DNA of 64,000 nt from Haemophilus haemolyticus (GTDB lineage: Bacteria; Pseudomonadota; Gammaproteobacteria; Enterobacterales; Pasteurellaceae). Position 1 is the stretch's first letter, and each line of letters begins with the position of its first letter. Location of the stretch: assembly GCF_001679045.1 (NCBI RefSeq), contig NZ_LYCK01000014.1, positions 1 to 64,000 of the forward strand, given 5' to 3'. Below are positions 39,309 to 48,210 of this stretch, one piece after another. Both the position numbers and the translations under genes were made by a program. The notes beneath the pieces are model-generated. The model made no database searches. It was not told the DNA's origin and saw only the letters and a list, made by a program, of their open reading frames with translations.

Positions 39309-40329
39309 TTAATAACGAGCAAGCCCAGCCAATATTTTTTCTGGAAGTTGCTGGCGAGCTTGGAAAGCGGCATCAGCAATAGCATGTGCAAAAGCATTCA
39401 CATTTGCGCTACCGTGACTTTTTACCACCACAGCTTTTAAACCAATAAGTGATGCGCCATTATATTCATCAGGGTTAATTCGTTTCAAGCGTTTATAACG
39501 TTGTTTAAATACAAAGCGAAAAAGCCAAGCAAGAATGGGCTTTATAAAACGTGAATTCACTTTATCTTTAAACAGAGATAACAAATTTCTCACCGCCCCT
39601 TCTAAGGTTTTCAACGCTATATTGCCTGCAAATCCATCACTCACAATCACGTCGGCTTTCCCATTCAGTAAAACATCACCTTCGATAAATCCGACATAAT
39701 TAAGTGCGGTTGATTTTTGCAGTAAATTAGCAGCATCACGAATAGATTGATGGCCTTTAATTTCTTCAATACCTATATTCAATAATCCAATTCTCGGATA
39801 CACCAAATTAAGACGAGCTTCAGCAAAAATCGCCGCCCATTATAGCAAATTGATAAAGATTTTCCGCACTACACTCAATATTTGCACCAAGATCCAACAT
39901 CACTGATTTTTCACCATCAATGGTCGGAATCAAAGAAATCAATGCAGGGCGTGCAATACCTTGTAAAGGCTGCAATAAAATCTTCGATAATCCCATTAAT
40001 GCCGCTGTATTGCCCGCACTGACACAACCTTGCGCTTCGCCACGTTGTACCGTTTCTAATGCTAAACGCATTGATGTACCTTTACTATGACGCAACGCAT
40101 AAGATATGCCTTGATTATTTTCTATAACACTTGAGCAATGTTGAACTTGTATTCGTTCTAAAACTGATTGAGAACAGTTATTGAGAAAAGGAGAAATTTG
40201 TTGGCTATCGCCAAAGAGGATTAAAGAAAGCTCAGGATCATTTTCCAACGCTAAAAGAGAGGCAGGGATAGTAATACGGGGACCAATGTCCCCGCCCATC
40301 ACATCTAACGCCAAGGTTAGACGAGTCAA
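39309..40329 (-). pseudogene. plsX: phosphate acyltransferase PlsX, frameshifted
   Basis: PlsX makes acyl-phosphate from acyl-ACP for phosphatidic acid synthesis. Here it is read in two frames. The N-terminal part (40329 to 39820, 169 codons) starts MTRLTLALDVMGGDIGP and fits PlsX up to QFAIMG, then runs into a TGA. The remaining part (VYPRIGLLNIGIEEIKG... to LARY, ending 39309) continues in another frame. Removing one base within GGGCGGCG (complement of about 39831-39838) restores FAIMGAIFAEARLN, as in relatives. So a single inserted base disrupts the gene. It may be a true mutation or a sequencing error. Its operon position between rpmF and fabH is standard. Confidence 0.85.
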
Positions 40330-40350
40330 GTGAATACCTATAAGTAAAAA

Positions 40351-40521
40351 TTACTTATTGATCACCTTACGACCACGGTAGTAACCGTCTGCAGTTACGT
40401 GGTGGCGTAAGTGAGTTTCACCGCTTGCTTTATCCACTGATACTGCAGCAGTAGTTAACGCATCGTGTGAACGACGCATGTCACGACGTGAACGAGATTT
40501 TTTATTTTGTTGAACAGCCAT
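40351..40521 (-). CDS. rpmF: 50S ribosomal protein L32
   Basis: 56 aa, beginning [20 protein letters not shown] and ending [10 protein letters not shown], with the family's very basic N-terminal tail. It has no zinc-binding Cys pairs, like the E. coli protein. It lies in the classic yceD-rpmF-plsX-fabH order, 22 nt downstream of yceD and 21 nt before plsX, and AGGAGTATGG precedes its ATG. Confidence 0.95.
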
Positions 40522-40543
40522 TGGCCATACTCCTAAATTTAAT

Positions 40544-41068
40544 TTACTTTTGCTTTAAATTAGCTAATACAGCGAACGGGTTCGGTTTTTTTGCCAATTC
40601 GTCAGGCAATTCGCCAAAAACCTGTTCCTGCGCGGACACTTCACAGTGTTCAGATGAATGCATTGGTACAAGCGGCAAAGCTAAAATTAGCTCATCTTCC
40701 ACCGTGCCAATTAAATCTATTTCGCCAAACTCATTGAACTCGATTGGCTCATAAATTTCCGGCAATACATCAGCTTGATCCCAATTAGCCACTGGACTAT
40801 AAGTAAACTCACATTCCAATGTTTGTTTGTAAGGCTCGTTACAACGCTGACATTCTAATTCAACATCAACTTGTACTTTACCTTTCATCACCACTAATTT
40901 TTGTGGATCAATATAAAACGATAATGTTACCTGTGCATCGCTGAGCACGTTTACCACTGATTCCGCCAAACGCTCAAGCTGATTAGCAGCATAATAACCA
41001 ACATAATCAAGCCGTCTTTGAGCATCTTTTACCGGATCAACGGTTAGGGGTAGTTTTACCTTTTGCAT
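40544..41068 (-). CDS. yceD: YceD/DUF177 family protein (23S rRNA accumulation factor)
   Basis: 174 aa. Member of the DUF177 family, always next to rpmF and needed for normal 23S rRNA accumulation or 50S assembly in plants and bacteria. Conserved features are [17 protein letters not shown] at the start, the Cys pair region [18 protein letters not shown] and the acidic stretch [19 protein letters not shown]. First gene of the rpmF-plsX-fab cluster, divergent from psd. Confidence 0.88.
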
Positions 41069-41167
41069 AGGGCGTGAATATTACCTGTTGTTGCGAAGAT
41101 AGTCAAAGGGAAATCACATTTTTTATTGGATAACTCAATAAAGGAAATTATCCGCTAACTAAAAAGG

Positions 41168-41195
41168 TTGGAACTATAACAAAAATTGCTATAAT
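41168..41195 (+). promoter_or_regulatory. putative promoter of psd
   Basis: -35 TTGGAA (41168-41173), 16-nt spacer, perfect -10 TATAAT (41190-41195), 30 nt before the start codon. Confidence 0.65.
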
Positions 41196-41224
41196 CACGC
41201 CTCTTTTTTTAACAAGGAAAGATA

Positions 41225-42097
41225 ATGATGACTTCAAACTCTTATTGGCAACGCTTAAAAGTGGCATTTCAATATGTCATGCCGCAAATTTATTTAACCC
41301 AAATTGCAGGCTGGTTTGCTAAACAAAAATGGGGTGTGCTAACCCATGTTGTAATTAAAGCTTTTGCGAAAAAATACAACATTGATATGAGCATTGCGCA
41401 AAAAGAACAATTTTCTGATTACGCAAGTTTTAATGAATTTTTTATTCGTCCGTTAAAAGAAAACGCGCGTCCAATTAATCAAAATCCTACCGCACTTTGT
41501 TTACCTGCTGATGGACGCATTAGCGAGTGCGGTCATATTGACGATAATCTTTTATTGCAAGCTAAAGGGCATTTTTTCAGCCTAGAAGACTTACTGGCAG
41601 AAGATAAAGAATTAGTGGAAACCTTTAAAAATGGTGAATTTGCTACCACTTATCTTTCTCCTCGTGATTACCACCGAGTGCATATGCCGTGCGATGGTAC
41701 GCTACGCAAAATGATTTATGTGCCAGGCGATTTATTCTCTGTGAACCCATTTTTAGCCCAACATGTACCAAATTTATTTGCGCGTAATGAACGCGTGATT
41801 TGTGTTTTTGATACTAAATTTGGCACAATGGTACAAATTTTAGTCGGAGCAACCATCACAGCAAGTATTGGCACAACTTGGGCGGGCGTAATTAATCCAC
41901 CGCGCCACAATGAAGTGAAAACTTGGACTTATGAAGACGAAAGTGCGGTCAAATTATTGAAAGGTCAAGAAATGGGTTGGTTCCAACTTGGTTCGACAGT
42001 AATTAATTTATTCCAAGCAAATCAAGTCCGTTTAGCTGATCATTTAAGCGTCAACGAACCTGTTCGCATGGGCGAAATCTTGGCATATAAAAAATAA
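41225..42097 (+). CDS. psd: phosphatidylserine decarboxylase proenzyme
   Basis: 290 aa. Membrane-associated enzyme making phosphatidylethanolamine. It self-cleaves at the LGST motif, here with Ser257 in WFQLGSTVINLF, to produce a pyruvoyl prosthetic group. LPADGRISECG, LSPRDYHRVHMPCDG and RNERVICVFDTKFG are the other conserved blocks (Asp and His of the autocleavage site). Length fits E. coli Psd (322 aa) minus its tail. A second ATG three bases on is equally possible as the start. Confidence 0.96.
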   Translation: MMTSNSYWQRLKVAFQYVMPQIYLTQIAGWFAKQKWGVLTHVVIKAFAKKYNIDMSIAQKEQFSDYASFNEFFIRPLKENARPINQNPTALCLPADGRISECGHIDDNLLLQAKGHFFSLEDLLAEDKELVETFKNGEFATTYLSPRDYHRVHMPCDGTLRKMIYVPGDLFSVNPFLAQHVPNLFARNERVICVFDTKFGTMVQILVGATITASIGTTWAGVINPPRHNEVKTWTYEDESAVKLLKGQEMGWFQLGSTVINLFQANQVRLADHLSVNEPVRMGEILAYKK

Positions 42098-42121
42098 TTT
42101 TTAACGAAAGGAAAACATCAA

Positions 42122-42745
42122 ATGAATTTTGAACAAGTAAAATTAGAAAGCGTTTCTGAAAAAGGTAGCTACGGTATTGGTTTGCAAATTGGCCAACAAT
42201 TAGCCGATAGCCAAATGGAAATCACCGTTGAAGCTGTAGCGAAAGGGATTTTTGACGCATTAAATCATAATCAACCTGCATTAGACATCAATGAGTTAAT
42301 GCATTCGGTTCAGGCACTTCAACAACAAGCAGCTGAAACACAACAAGCGCAATTTAAAGCCATTGAAGAAGAAGGCAAAAAATTCTTAGAAGAAAATGCG
42401 AAAAAAGCAGGTGTAAACGTAACCGACAGCGGTTTGCAATACGAAATCATGACTGAAGGTAATGGCGCAAAACCAGCTGCAACAGATAAAGTGCGTGTAC
42501 ACTACACTGGTACATTACCAAATGGCACCGTATTCGACAGCTCTGTGGCTCGTGGCACACCAGCTGAATTCCCAGTAAATGGCGTTATTCGTGGTTGGGT
42601 TGAAGCATTACAAATGATGCCTGTCGGCTCTAAATGGAAACTCACTATTCCACACGAACTTGCTTACGGTGAACGTGGCGCTGGCGCATCAATTCCACCA
42701 TTCTCAACACTCGTATTTGAAGTAGAATTATTAGATATTCTTTAA
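42122..42745 (+). CDS. fklB: FKBP-type peptidyl-prolyl cis-trans isomerase (FklB/FKBP22)
   Basis: 207 aa. The N-terminal all-helical dimerisation domain (about residues 1-95) is followed by a C-terminal FKBP domain (about 105-207) with [33 protein letters not shown] and [26 protein letters not shown]. No signal peptide, so it is cytoplasmic like FklB rather than periplasmic like FkpA. AAAGGAAAAC precedes the ATG. Same direction as psd, 24 nt after it, so perhaps co-transcribed. Confidence 0.92.
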   Translation: MNFEQVKLESVSEKGSYGIGLQIGQQLADSQMEITVEAVAKGIFDALNHNQPALDINELMHSVQALQQQAAETQQAQFKAIEEEGKKFLEENAKKAGVNVTDSGLQYEIMTEGNGAKPAATDKVRVHYTGTLPNGTVFDSSVARGTPAEFPVNGVIRGWVEALQMMPVGSKWKLTIPHELAYGERGAGASIPPFSTLVFEVELLDIL

Positions 42746-42747
42746 TC

Positions 42748-42780
42748 TAAAATAAAAAAGGAGGATATTTTTATCCTCCT
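42748..42780 (-). terminator. terminator of the nrf-flavoprotein operon
   Basis: AGGAGGATA / TATCCTCCT stem; on the minus strand it is followed by TTTTTTATTTT. It sits between convergent fklB and the flavoprotein gene. Confidence 0.8.
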
Positions 42781-42806
42781 AAATCAACCATCCTAAAGTC
42801 CTCACG

Positions 42807-44009
42807 CTATTCCGCAATCGCCATTGCACAAGCATAAGCCGAGCTCCACGCCCATTGGAAGTTATAGCCACCGAGCCAGCCCGTCACATCCAGCACTTCA
42901 CCAATAAAATACAAACCCCTGACTTGATTACTTTCCATAGTTTTAGAAGAGATCATTTTGGTATCCACCCCGCCCATTGTCACTTCAGCTGTACGATAGC
43001 CTTCTGTGCCATTTGGAGTAAATTCCCAGTGATGAATAAAATCCACCAGATTTTTTACCCGCACTTTGCTGATATTAGCGATAACTTCATCTTGCACAAG
43101 GCCTTGTTCAATCCAAAGCTCAACCAATTTTTTCGGCAATAATCGAACCAAGATGGTTTTCAACATTTGTTTTGGCGAATGCTGTTTTGCTTGATTAATT
43201 TCCTCTTCCACATTGTGGTTCGGTAATAAATCGATTTCCACTGACTCAGTGGGCTGCCAATAATTGGAAATTTGCAATACCGCAGGGCCTGAAATACCAC
43301 GATGAGTAAACAAAAGCTGGTTATGAAAAGATTTTCCGCACTGTGCCGTGATCGTGACTGGCAAGCTAATGCCTGAAAGTGTGGTTGAAAATTTATCTGT
43401 TTCTCGATACGTAAAAGGTACCAAACTCGCGCGTGGAGGAATAACGGGAATGGCAAATTGTTCCGCGATTTGATAGCCAAATGGCGTTGCGCCAAGCCCT
43501 GGCATAGAAAGCCCGCCCGTAGCAACAATCAAATTTTTACATTGCCATTGAGTTGAATTTATCTGTAAAACAAACCGCACTTTTTCATCATGTTGAATCT
43601 GTTCAACTTGAGAAACTTCGCTACGCAATAAAATCTTAGCGCCATATTTATCGCATTCAGATTTCAGCATTTCAACGATTTGTTCTGCGCCCTCATCGCA
43701 AAATAATTGCCCCAATTCCTTTTCGTGATAAGCAATCCCCTGCTCCGCCACTAAGGAAATAAAATCCCAGTTGGTATAACGCGCAAGCGCCGATTTGACG
43801 AAATGAGGATTTTGCGAAAGATAATGAGCAGGCGTAACCTCTAAATTGGTGAAATTACAAAATCCACCGCCCGACATCAAAATCTTACGTCCAATTTTTT
43901 TGCCGTTGTCGAAAACTGTCACCAACTTGCCTAACTTAGCCAATTGTGCAGCACAAAATAATCCTGCTGCCCCCGCACCAATAATAATGTTTTCAGAATA
44001 TTGGCTCAC
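42807..44009 (-). CDS. NAD(P)/FAD-dependent oxidoreductase, HI0933/YhiN family
   Basis: 400 aa. Flavoprotein of the HI0933-like family; the FAD-binding loop IIGAGAAGLFCAAQLA is at the N terminus, a family motif GKKIGRKILMSGGGFCNFTN follows, and the C-terminal GLYFIGEVLDVTGWLGGYNFQWAWSSA closes the fold. A structure exists for the H. influenzae member but the reaction is not established. The start overlaps the preceding nrfFG-like gene (ATGA at 44006-44009), so the two are translationally coupled, which may hint at a role near heme or cytochrome c assembly (inference). Confidence 0.9.
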   Translation of the reverse strand: MSQYSENIIIGAGAAGLFCAAQLAKLGKLVTVFDNGKKIGRKILMSGGGFCNFTNLEVTPAHYLSQNPHFVKSALARYTNWDFISLVAEQGIAYHEKELGQLFCDEGAEQIVEMLKSECDKYGAKILLRSEVSQVEQIQHDEKVRFVLQINSTQWQCKNLIVATGGLSMPGLGATPFGYQIAEQFAIPVIPPRASLVPFTYRETDKFSTTLSGISLPVTITAQCGKSFHNQLLFTHRGISGPAVLQISNYWQPTESVEIDLLPNHNVEEEINQAKQHSPKQMLKTILVRLLPKKLVELWIEQGLVQDEVIANISKVRVKNLVDFIHHWEFTPNGTEGYRTAEVTMGGVDTKMISSKTMESNQVRGLYFIGEVLDVTGWLGGYNFQWAWSSAYACAMAIAE

Positions 44010-45163
44010 GGATTTTGCCCTTTTTCACCACGTTGTAAAAAATCCAACATCTTCATTCGTTGAATAACTGAACGACGATCCACTGCCGCATTACCAGAAT
44101 CTAATAATTGTTGTAAATATACACCGGCTTGCTGATATTGACGATTTTCTAAGGCAATCGTCGCCAGCAAAGAAAGGCTCGATACTTCATTTTTATCTTT
44201 TGCCAAAGCTTCATTCAAAAGTTGTTCGACTTTTGGTGTCACTTGCTGGCCTGCTTGATAATAAAGTGCGGTGGCTGCCAAACCTAAAATATTAGGTTTA
44301 CTGCCTGATATTTTTTCTGCGTTAGAATAAGCAATAAGCGCACTGTCAAATTCATTATTCTGCACATAGGCTTCCCCAAGTTGAAGCCAAGTTTCCGTAT
44401 TATTCGGATCAGTTCTCAGTTTATTTTGGATCTTCTCAATCACATTTTCATTTTTGTGTTCATCATTCATTTCAATATTTTGATTATGTTGCTCAATCAT
44501 CGATTGCTCGCCTTGTTGAACACGACTAAAACGATCAAGAGAAAAATAATAAGCGGTTGGAATAGCAATTAATAAAAAGAAAATCACAAAAGAAAGTTTG
44601 TAATTACTTTTCCCAAAGAAATCTGTCTTTTGTTCCTTTTGCTTAGGATCCGAATGAGACTCAGCATTAACAGAAAAATATCGCTGTTCTTTTTCCAACG
44701 CAGTTCCCTGCTCGACTAAAGATAGAGCCAATTTTTTTCTATTTGAGAAATAAAGCAATGCTGCAGCTAAAATTAAAAGAGTGACTGGCAACAGCCACAA
44801 TAACGCCGTATTCCATTTAAACGGCGGTTTGTAATTCACAAAATCACCAAATCTAGCGGTCATTTGATCAATAATTTGCTGATTACTTTTGCCCTCATCC
44901 ACCATTTTGTACACTTCAAGACGCAAGTCATAAGCAATAGGCGAATTAGATTCCACCAAATTTTGGTTTTGACATTGTGGACAGCGTAAAGATTTTGCCA
45001 ACTCTACGGCGCGAGTACGATCATCCTGATTTTGGAATTGATAGGTATCCACCATTTCCGCTTGGGCAAATAAGGAAAATGCGAATAAAAGTGCGGTCGC
45101 AAAAAAGACTATTTTTTGAACCTGAATAAAACCACGAGTAAAAATATCTAATATGCTTTTCAT
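44006..45163 (-). CDS. cytochrome c biogenesis protein, CcmH-NrfG fusion
   Basis: 385 aa inner membrane protein. The N-terminal signal/TM is followed by the NrfF/CcmH domain with the heme-ligation thiol motif [10 protein letters not shown] (C61, C64), a TM helix about 118-138 ([17 protein letters not shown]) and another about 190-207. The C-terminal half (from about 245) has TPR repeats as in NrfG/CcmI, which bind the apocytochrome. In E. coli the NrfF and NrfG parts are separate genes. Its start overlaps the stop of the dsbE-like gene (ATGA). Probably serves attachment of heme to nitrite reductase NrfA. Confidence 0.9.
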   Translation of the reverse strand: MKSILDIFTRGFIQVQKIVFFATALLFAFSLFAQAEMVDTYQFQNQDDRTRAVELAKSLRCPQCQNQNLVESNSPIAYDLRLEVYKMVDEGKSNQQIIDQMTARFGDFVNYKPPFKWNTALLWLLPVTLLILAAALLYFSNRKKLALSLVEQGTALEKEQRYFSVNAESHSDPKQKEQKTDFFGKSNYKLSFVIFFLLIAIPTAYYFSLDRFSRVQQGEQSMIEQHNQNIEMNDEHKNENVIEKIQNKLRTDPNNTETWLQLGEAYVQNNEFDSALIAYSNAEKISGSKPNILGLAATALYYQAGQQVTPKVEQLLNEALAKDKNEVSSLSLLATIALENRQYQQAGVYLQQLLDSGNAAVDRRSVIQRMKMLDFLQRGEKGQNP

Positions 45164-45690
45164 TTGTTCTTCAATGCTTCAATTTTTGGCAAAAATACCG
45201 TTTGCCAAGTTTCTTTATCCAGTAAACCTGAATGACGATAACGAATCACACCATTTTCATCCACAAGATAAGTTTCTGGCGCACCATCCACGCCTAATTT
45301 TAATCCCAATTCCCCATGACTATCATCAATAGTTAAGACGAAAGGATTGCCCATTCGCTTGAGCATTTCAATGCCATTTTGAGGGTTGTCGCGATAATCC
45401 ACGCCCACAATAGGCAACGTTTTTGCAATCTCAATTAACAACGGATGTTCTTCTTTGCAATAACCACACCAACTGCCCCATACATTTAATAAAAATGGCT
45501 GTTTAGGGAAATCTTTCGGGCTTACGATTTGTGATGGCTCATGTAAATTAGCCTGATAAAACTCTGGAACAGGTTTATCAATTAAAGCCGATGCAATTTT
45601 TTTTGGATCTTGATTTAACCCAGCAATTAATAATACACACACGCCTAAAAGCACAAAGAGCGGTGCAAAAAAGATAAGTTTTTTGTTCAT
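45160..45690 (-). CDS. thiol:disulfide interchange protein, DsbE/CcmG type
   Basis: 176 aa. Membrane-anchored periplasmic thioredoxin-fold reductase that keeps apocytochrome c cysteines reduced. One N-terminal TM helix ([18 protein letters not shown]), then the thioredoxin domain with [14 protein letters not shown] (C75, C78) and the CcmG-type [11 protein letters not shown] and [12 protein letters not shown]. Overlaps the next gene by four bases and starts at the last base of the upstream nrfE-like gene. Part of the nrfE-dsbE-nrfFG unit. Confidence 0.93.
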   Translation of the reverse strand: MNKKLIFFAPLFVLLGVCVLLIAGLNQDPKKIASALIDKPVPEFYQANLHEPSQIVSPKDFPKQPFLLNVWGSWCGYCKEEHPLLIEIAKTLPIVGVDYRDNPQNGIEMLKRMGNPFVLTIDDSHGELGLKLGVDGAPETYLVDENGVIRYRHSGLLDKETWQTVFLPKIEALKNK

Positions 45691-47597
45691 TATTTTTCCT
45701 GTTTTCTGCGTAATCCAAAAACACTACAAAGTGCACCAAAGGCCATTAAAATACCACCAGCCCAAAGCCAACGAATCAGTGGTTTATAGTGTAAGCGAAA
45801 AGTAAATTCTCCTTTGCCGAGAGAATCACCCATCACAATATATAAATCGCCCCAAAAACCGCCATCAAGCCCCACTTCACTCATTGTCATTGTTCGCACA
45901 TCGTAATAACGGCGCTCTGGGATAATTTCTGCATAAGGCTTGCCATTTTCAGTTACGTCAAAAAAGGCGACTTCCGCGGTAAAGTTTGGCCCAATTTCAT
46001 TAGAAAATTGGCGATAATGAAATTCATATTGCCCCAACGTTTGACTTTGTTGCGGTGCTAAACGCACACCAATTTCGCTGCCAAAATAACCACTCATTAC
46101 CGCACCGATAGTCACAATCGCCACGCCACAATGCGCTAAAATCATACCAAATTGAGACAAACGAATTTGTCTCCAATTTTGCCACAAAGTGACGAACAAA
46201 AGCCAAATCGCAAGAGTTAATAACACAAAGGCGAAAGCATGGAAATTTAATGCTGAATTATGGCGTAGCTGTTGCCAAATCATCAAGCCAGCAAGAATTA
46301 AAGACGGAATCAGCAACCATACGCAACGTATCAATAATGTGCGATCAAATTGCATCCAACGAATGGTGAGTGAAATCACCATTAGGATTAAAACCACCGT
46401 AATAATTGGGAAGAAAATACTATTAAAATAAGGACTTCCCACCGAAATTGATCCCCAATTCATTGCTTGGAATAACATCGGGTAAAAGGTGCCTAAAAAG
46501 GTGGAAACAGTGGCAATGGTAAGCAAAATATTCAGCAATAAAATGCCACCCGATTTAGAAACGAACTGAAATTTCACCGCACTTTCTGATGAACTGCCCG
46601 CTCGTAAGGCGAATAACCCAAAGGCTAACACTGTCAAAACAAAGAAAATTAATAACAACACATAACCGCGCGTGTTATCCAATGCAAAAGCGTGCACAGA
46701 AGTGAGAGCGCCAGAACGAACAATAAACGTGCCTAATACGCTAAAGGCAAAAGCAAGCAAAGAAAAAAGCGTTGTCCAATAACTAAATACGCCTTGTTTT
46801 TCCGTCGCCATTAAACTATGTAATAACGCCAAACCAAGCAACCAAGGCATTAAAGACGCATTTTCTACGGGATCCCAGAACCACCAACCGCCCCAGCCGA
46901 GTTCGTAATAAGCCCACCACGCACCGAGCACAATCCCAATGGTTAAAAACAACCAAGAAACCAACACCCAGCCACGCATTGATCGTGCAATTTGTCGTGC
47001 TGATTGATTATAAATCAACGCACTCAAACTCATCGCAAAATTTACCGCAAAGCCCACATAACCAACATATAACAAAGGCGGATGGAAAATTAATCCCACA
47101 TCTTGCAACATTGGATTGAGATCGCGACCTTCTGCCGGTGCAGGGAAAATGCGTCCAAATGGATTGGAATAAAATAAAATAAACACTGCAAAACCAAAGC
47201 AAATCAATCCCAATAAAGATAAAGATTGAGCGGAAAAAGTGCGGTCATTTTTTCGATTAAAAAAAGCAAAAGCAGCAAGCCATAAACTCAATGAAAATAA
47301 CCAAAACAACATTGAACCTTCATGCCCGCCCCAAGTGGCAGCCACTTTAAAAAATGTAGGTAATTGGGAATTAGAATGTGCCGCTACATATTCAAGGGTG
47401 AAATCATCCACCGCAAAAGAATAAGCAAGCAAACCAATTGATAACGTCGTCGCAAGGGTAAAAATATAACTAAGCGGCCAAGCGGCATTAATTAAAGTCG
47501 AATTTTTTTTGAATAACCCAAATTGAGGCACTAACGCAAGAAAAAATGCGCTAGCTGTTGCGAGTAAAAGAAGGAAAAAGCCAAGTTCTGGAAGCAT
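45690..47597 (-). CDS. nrfE: heme lyase CcmF/NrfE family protein
   Basis: 635 aa polytopic inner membrane protein with about 14-15 hydrophobic segments. It carries the tryptophan-rich heme-handling WWD signature ([19 protein letters not shown], around 46870) and the CcmF-type [12 protein letters not shown] and [11 protein letters not shown]. It attaches heme to the CXXCH or CXXCK motif of c-type cytochromes. The downstream CcmH-NrfG fusion suggests the nrf type dedicated to nitrite reductase rather than the general ccm system, but CcmF cannot be excluded from sequence alone. First gene of the operon. Confidence 0.88.
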   Translation of the reverse strand: MLPELGFFLLLLATASAFFLALVPQFGLFKKNSTLINAAWPLSYIFTLATTLSIGLLAYSFAVDDFTLEYVAAHSNSQLPTFFKVAATWGGHEGSMLFWLFSLSLWLAAFAFFNRKNDRTFSAQSLSLLGLICFGFAVFILFYSNPFGRIFPAPAEGRDLNPMLQDVGLIFHPPLLYVGYVGFAVNFAMSLSALIYNQSARQIARSMRGWVLVSWLFLTIGIVLGAWWAYYELGWGGWWFWDPVENASLMPWLLGLALLHSLMATEKQGVFSYWTTLFSLLAFAFSVLGTFIVRSGALTSVHAFALDNTRGYVLLLIFFVLTVLAFGLFALRAGSSSESAVKFQFVSKSGGILLLNILLTIATVSTFLGTFYPMLFQAMNWGSISVGSPYFNSIFFPIITVVLILMVISLTIRWMQFDRTLLIRCVWLLIPSLILAGLMIWQQLRHNSALNFHAFAFVLLTLAIWLLFVTLWQNWRQIRLSQFGMILAHCGVAIVTIGAVMSGYFGSEIGVRLAPQQSQTLGQYEFHYRQFSNEIGPNFTAEVAFFDVTENGKPYAEIIPERRYYDVRTMTMSEVGLDGGFWGDLYIVMGDSLGKGEFTFRLHYKPLIRWLWAGGILMAFGALCSVFGLRRKQEK

Positions 47598-47771
47598 AAT
47601 GTCGTCGTTTTCTTCGTTGAGGTTCAGATTCGTCCATTGACGAGTTATTTACTAATTAAAAAACACACGCCAATTTAAATCCGTATTAAAGTGCATTTTT
47701 CTCACCCGAATTCTACCGAAAATCCTAAATTTTGCACGTGGTTTGTGATTAAAACTAATTGCATAATAAAG

Positions 47772-47806
47772 AATAAATAACATGAAATAAATAACATGAA
47801 TAAATA
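47772..47806. repeat. 14-bp tandem repeat upstream of the adhesin gene
   Basis: The unit AATAAATAACATGA occurs at 47772-47785 and 47786-47799, followed by a partial third copy (ATAAATA). Confidence 0.85.
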
Positions 47807-47821
47807 GAAAAAATATGCAGG

Positions 47822-47840
47822 TTATGGTTATGGTTATTAT
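47822..47840. repeat. GGTTAT hexanucleotide repeat
   Basis: Three consecutive GGTTAT units (GGTTATGGTTATGGTTAT) about 380 bp before the adhesin start. Short for a phase-variable tract, but of the type that varies in Haemophilus promoters. Confidence 0.6.
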
Positions 47841-48210
47841 TCTTAAAAATTTTCTTTCTATTTCAAATAATAAAGTGGTACAATCTCTTCCCAAATTCTA
47901 TTTGTCTATTTCTAGTTCAGTAAACAAATGAATTGATATCTCTAAAAAGTTAATCTCACTATTTTTATAATAAATCAGGTCATAAAATGAACTTTATACA
48001 TTGCATAACATGGAATGTTATTGGCTTTTTTAATGCAACAAAGTCATTACTCACTCAATTAGTTTTTCACATCTTTCTACTTTCCAGGCGGAAACATTCT
48101 TTTCATTAAACACTTTAATTTGTAAAACCATCCACTCATTCAATCTTCTCAAGTTTTCCTCTGAGTATTGAACTGGGACATCTCAATTTTTCAAAATAGG
48201 ATTAAAAAAT

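Larger units (their letters stand above)
47598..48210. promoter_or_regulatory. upstream region of the adhesin gene with short tandem repeats
   Basis: 613-bp AT-rich intergenic region between divergent nrfE and the adhesin gene. It holds a 14-bp tandem repeat at 47772-47806 and three GGTTAT units near 47822-47839 (listed separately). AGGAT precedes the adhesin ATG. Short open frames here (for example 47652-47894) are of biased composition and look spurious. No clear promoter is assigned. Confidence 0.6.

Noticed and set aside
39820..39840. Programmed +1 frameshift in plsX
   Set aside because: No known slippery context or stimulatory structure; a simple one-base insertion explains the data and plsX is not known to use recoding.
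47652..47894. 80-codon open frame on the minus strand upstream of the adhesin gene
   Set aside because: Low-complexity Ile/Phe/Arg composition over tandem repeats, no ribosome binding site.
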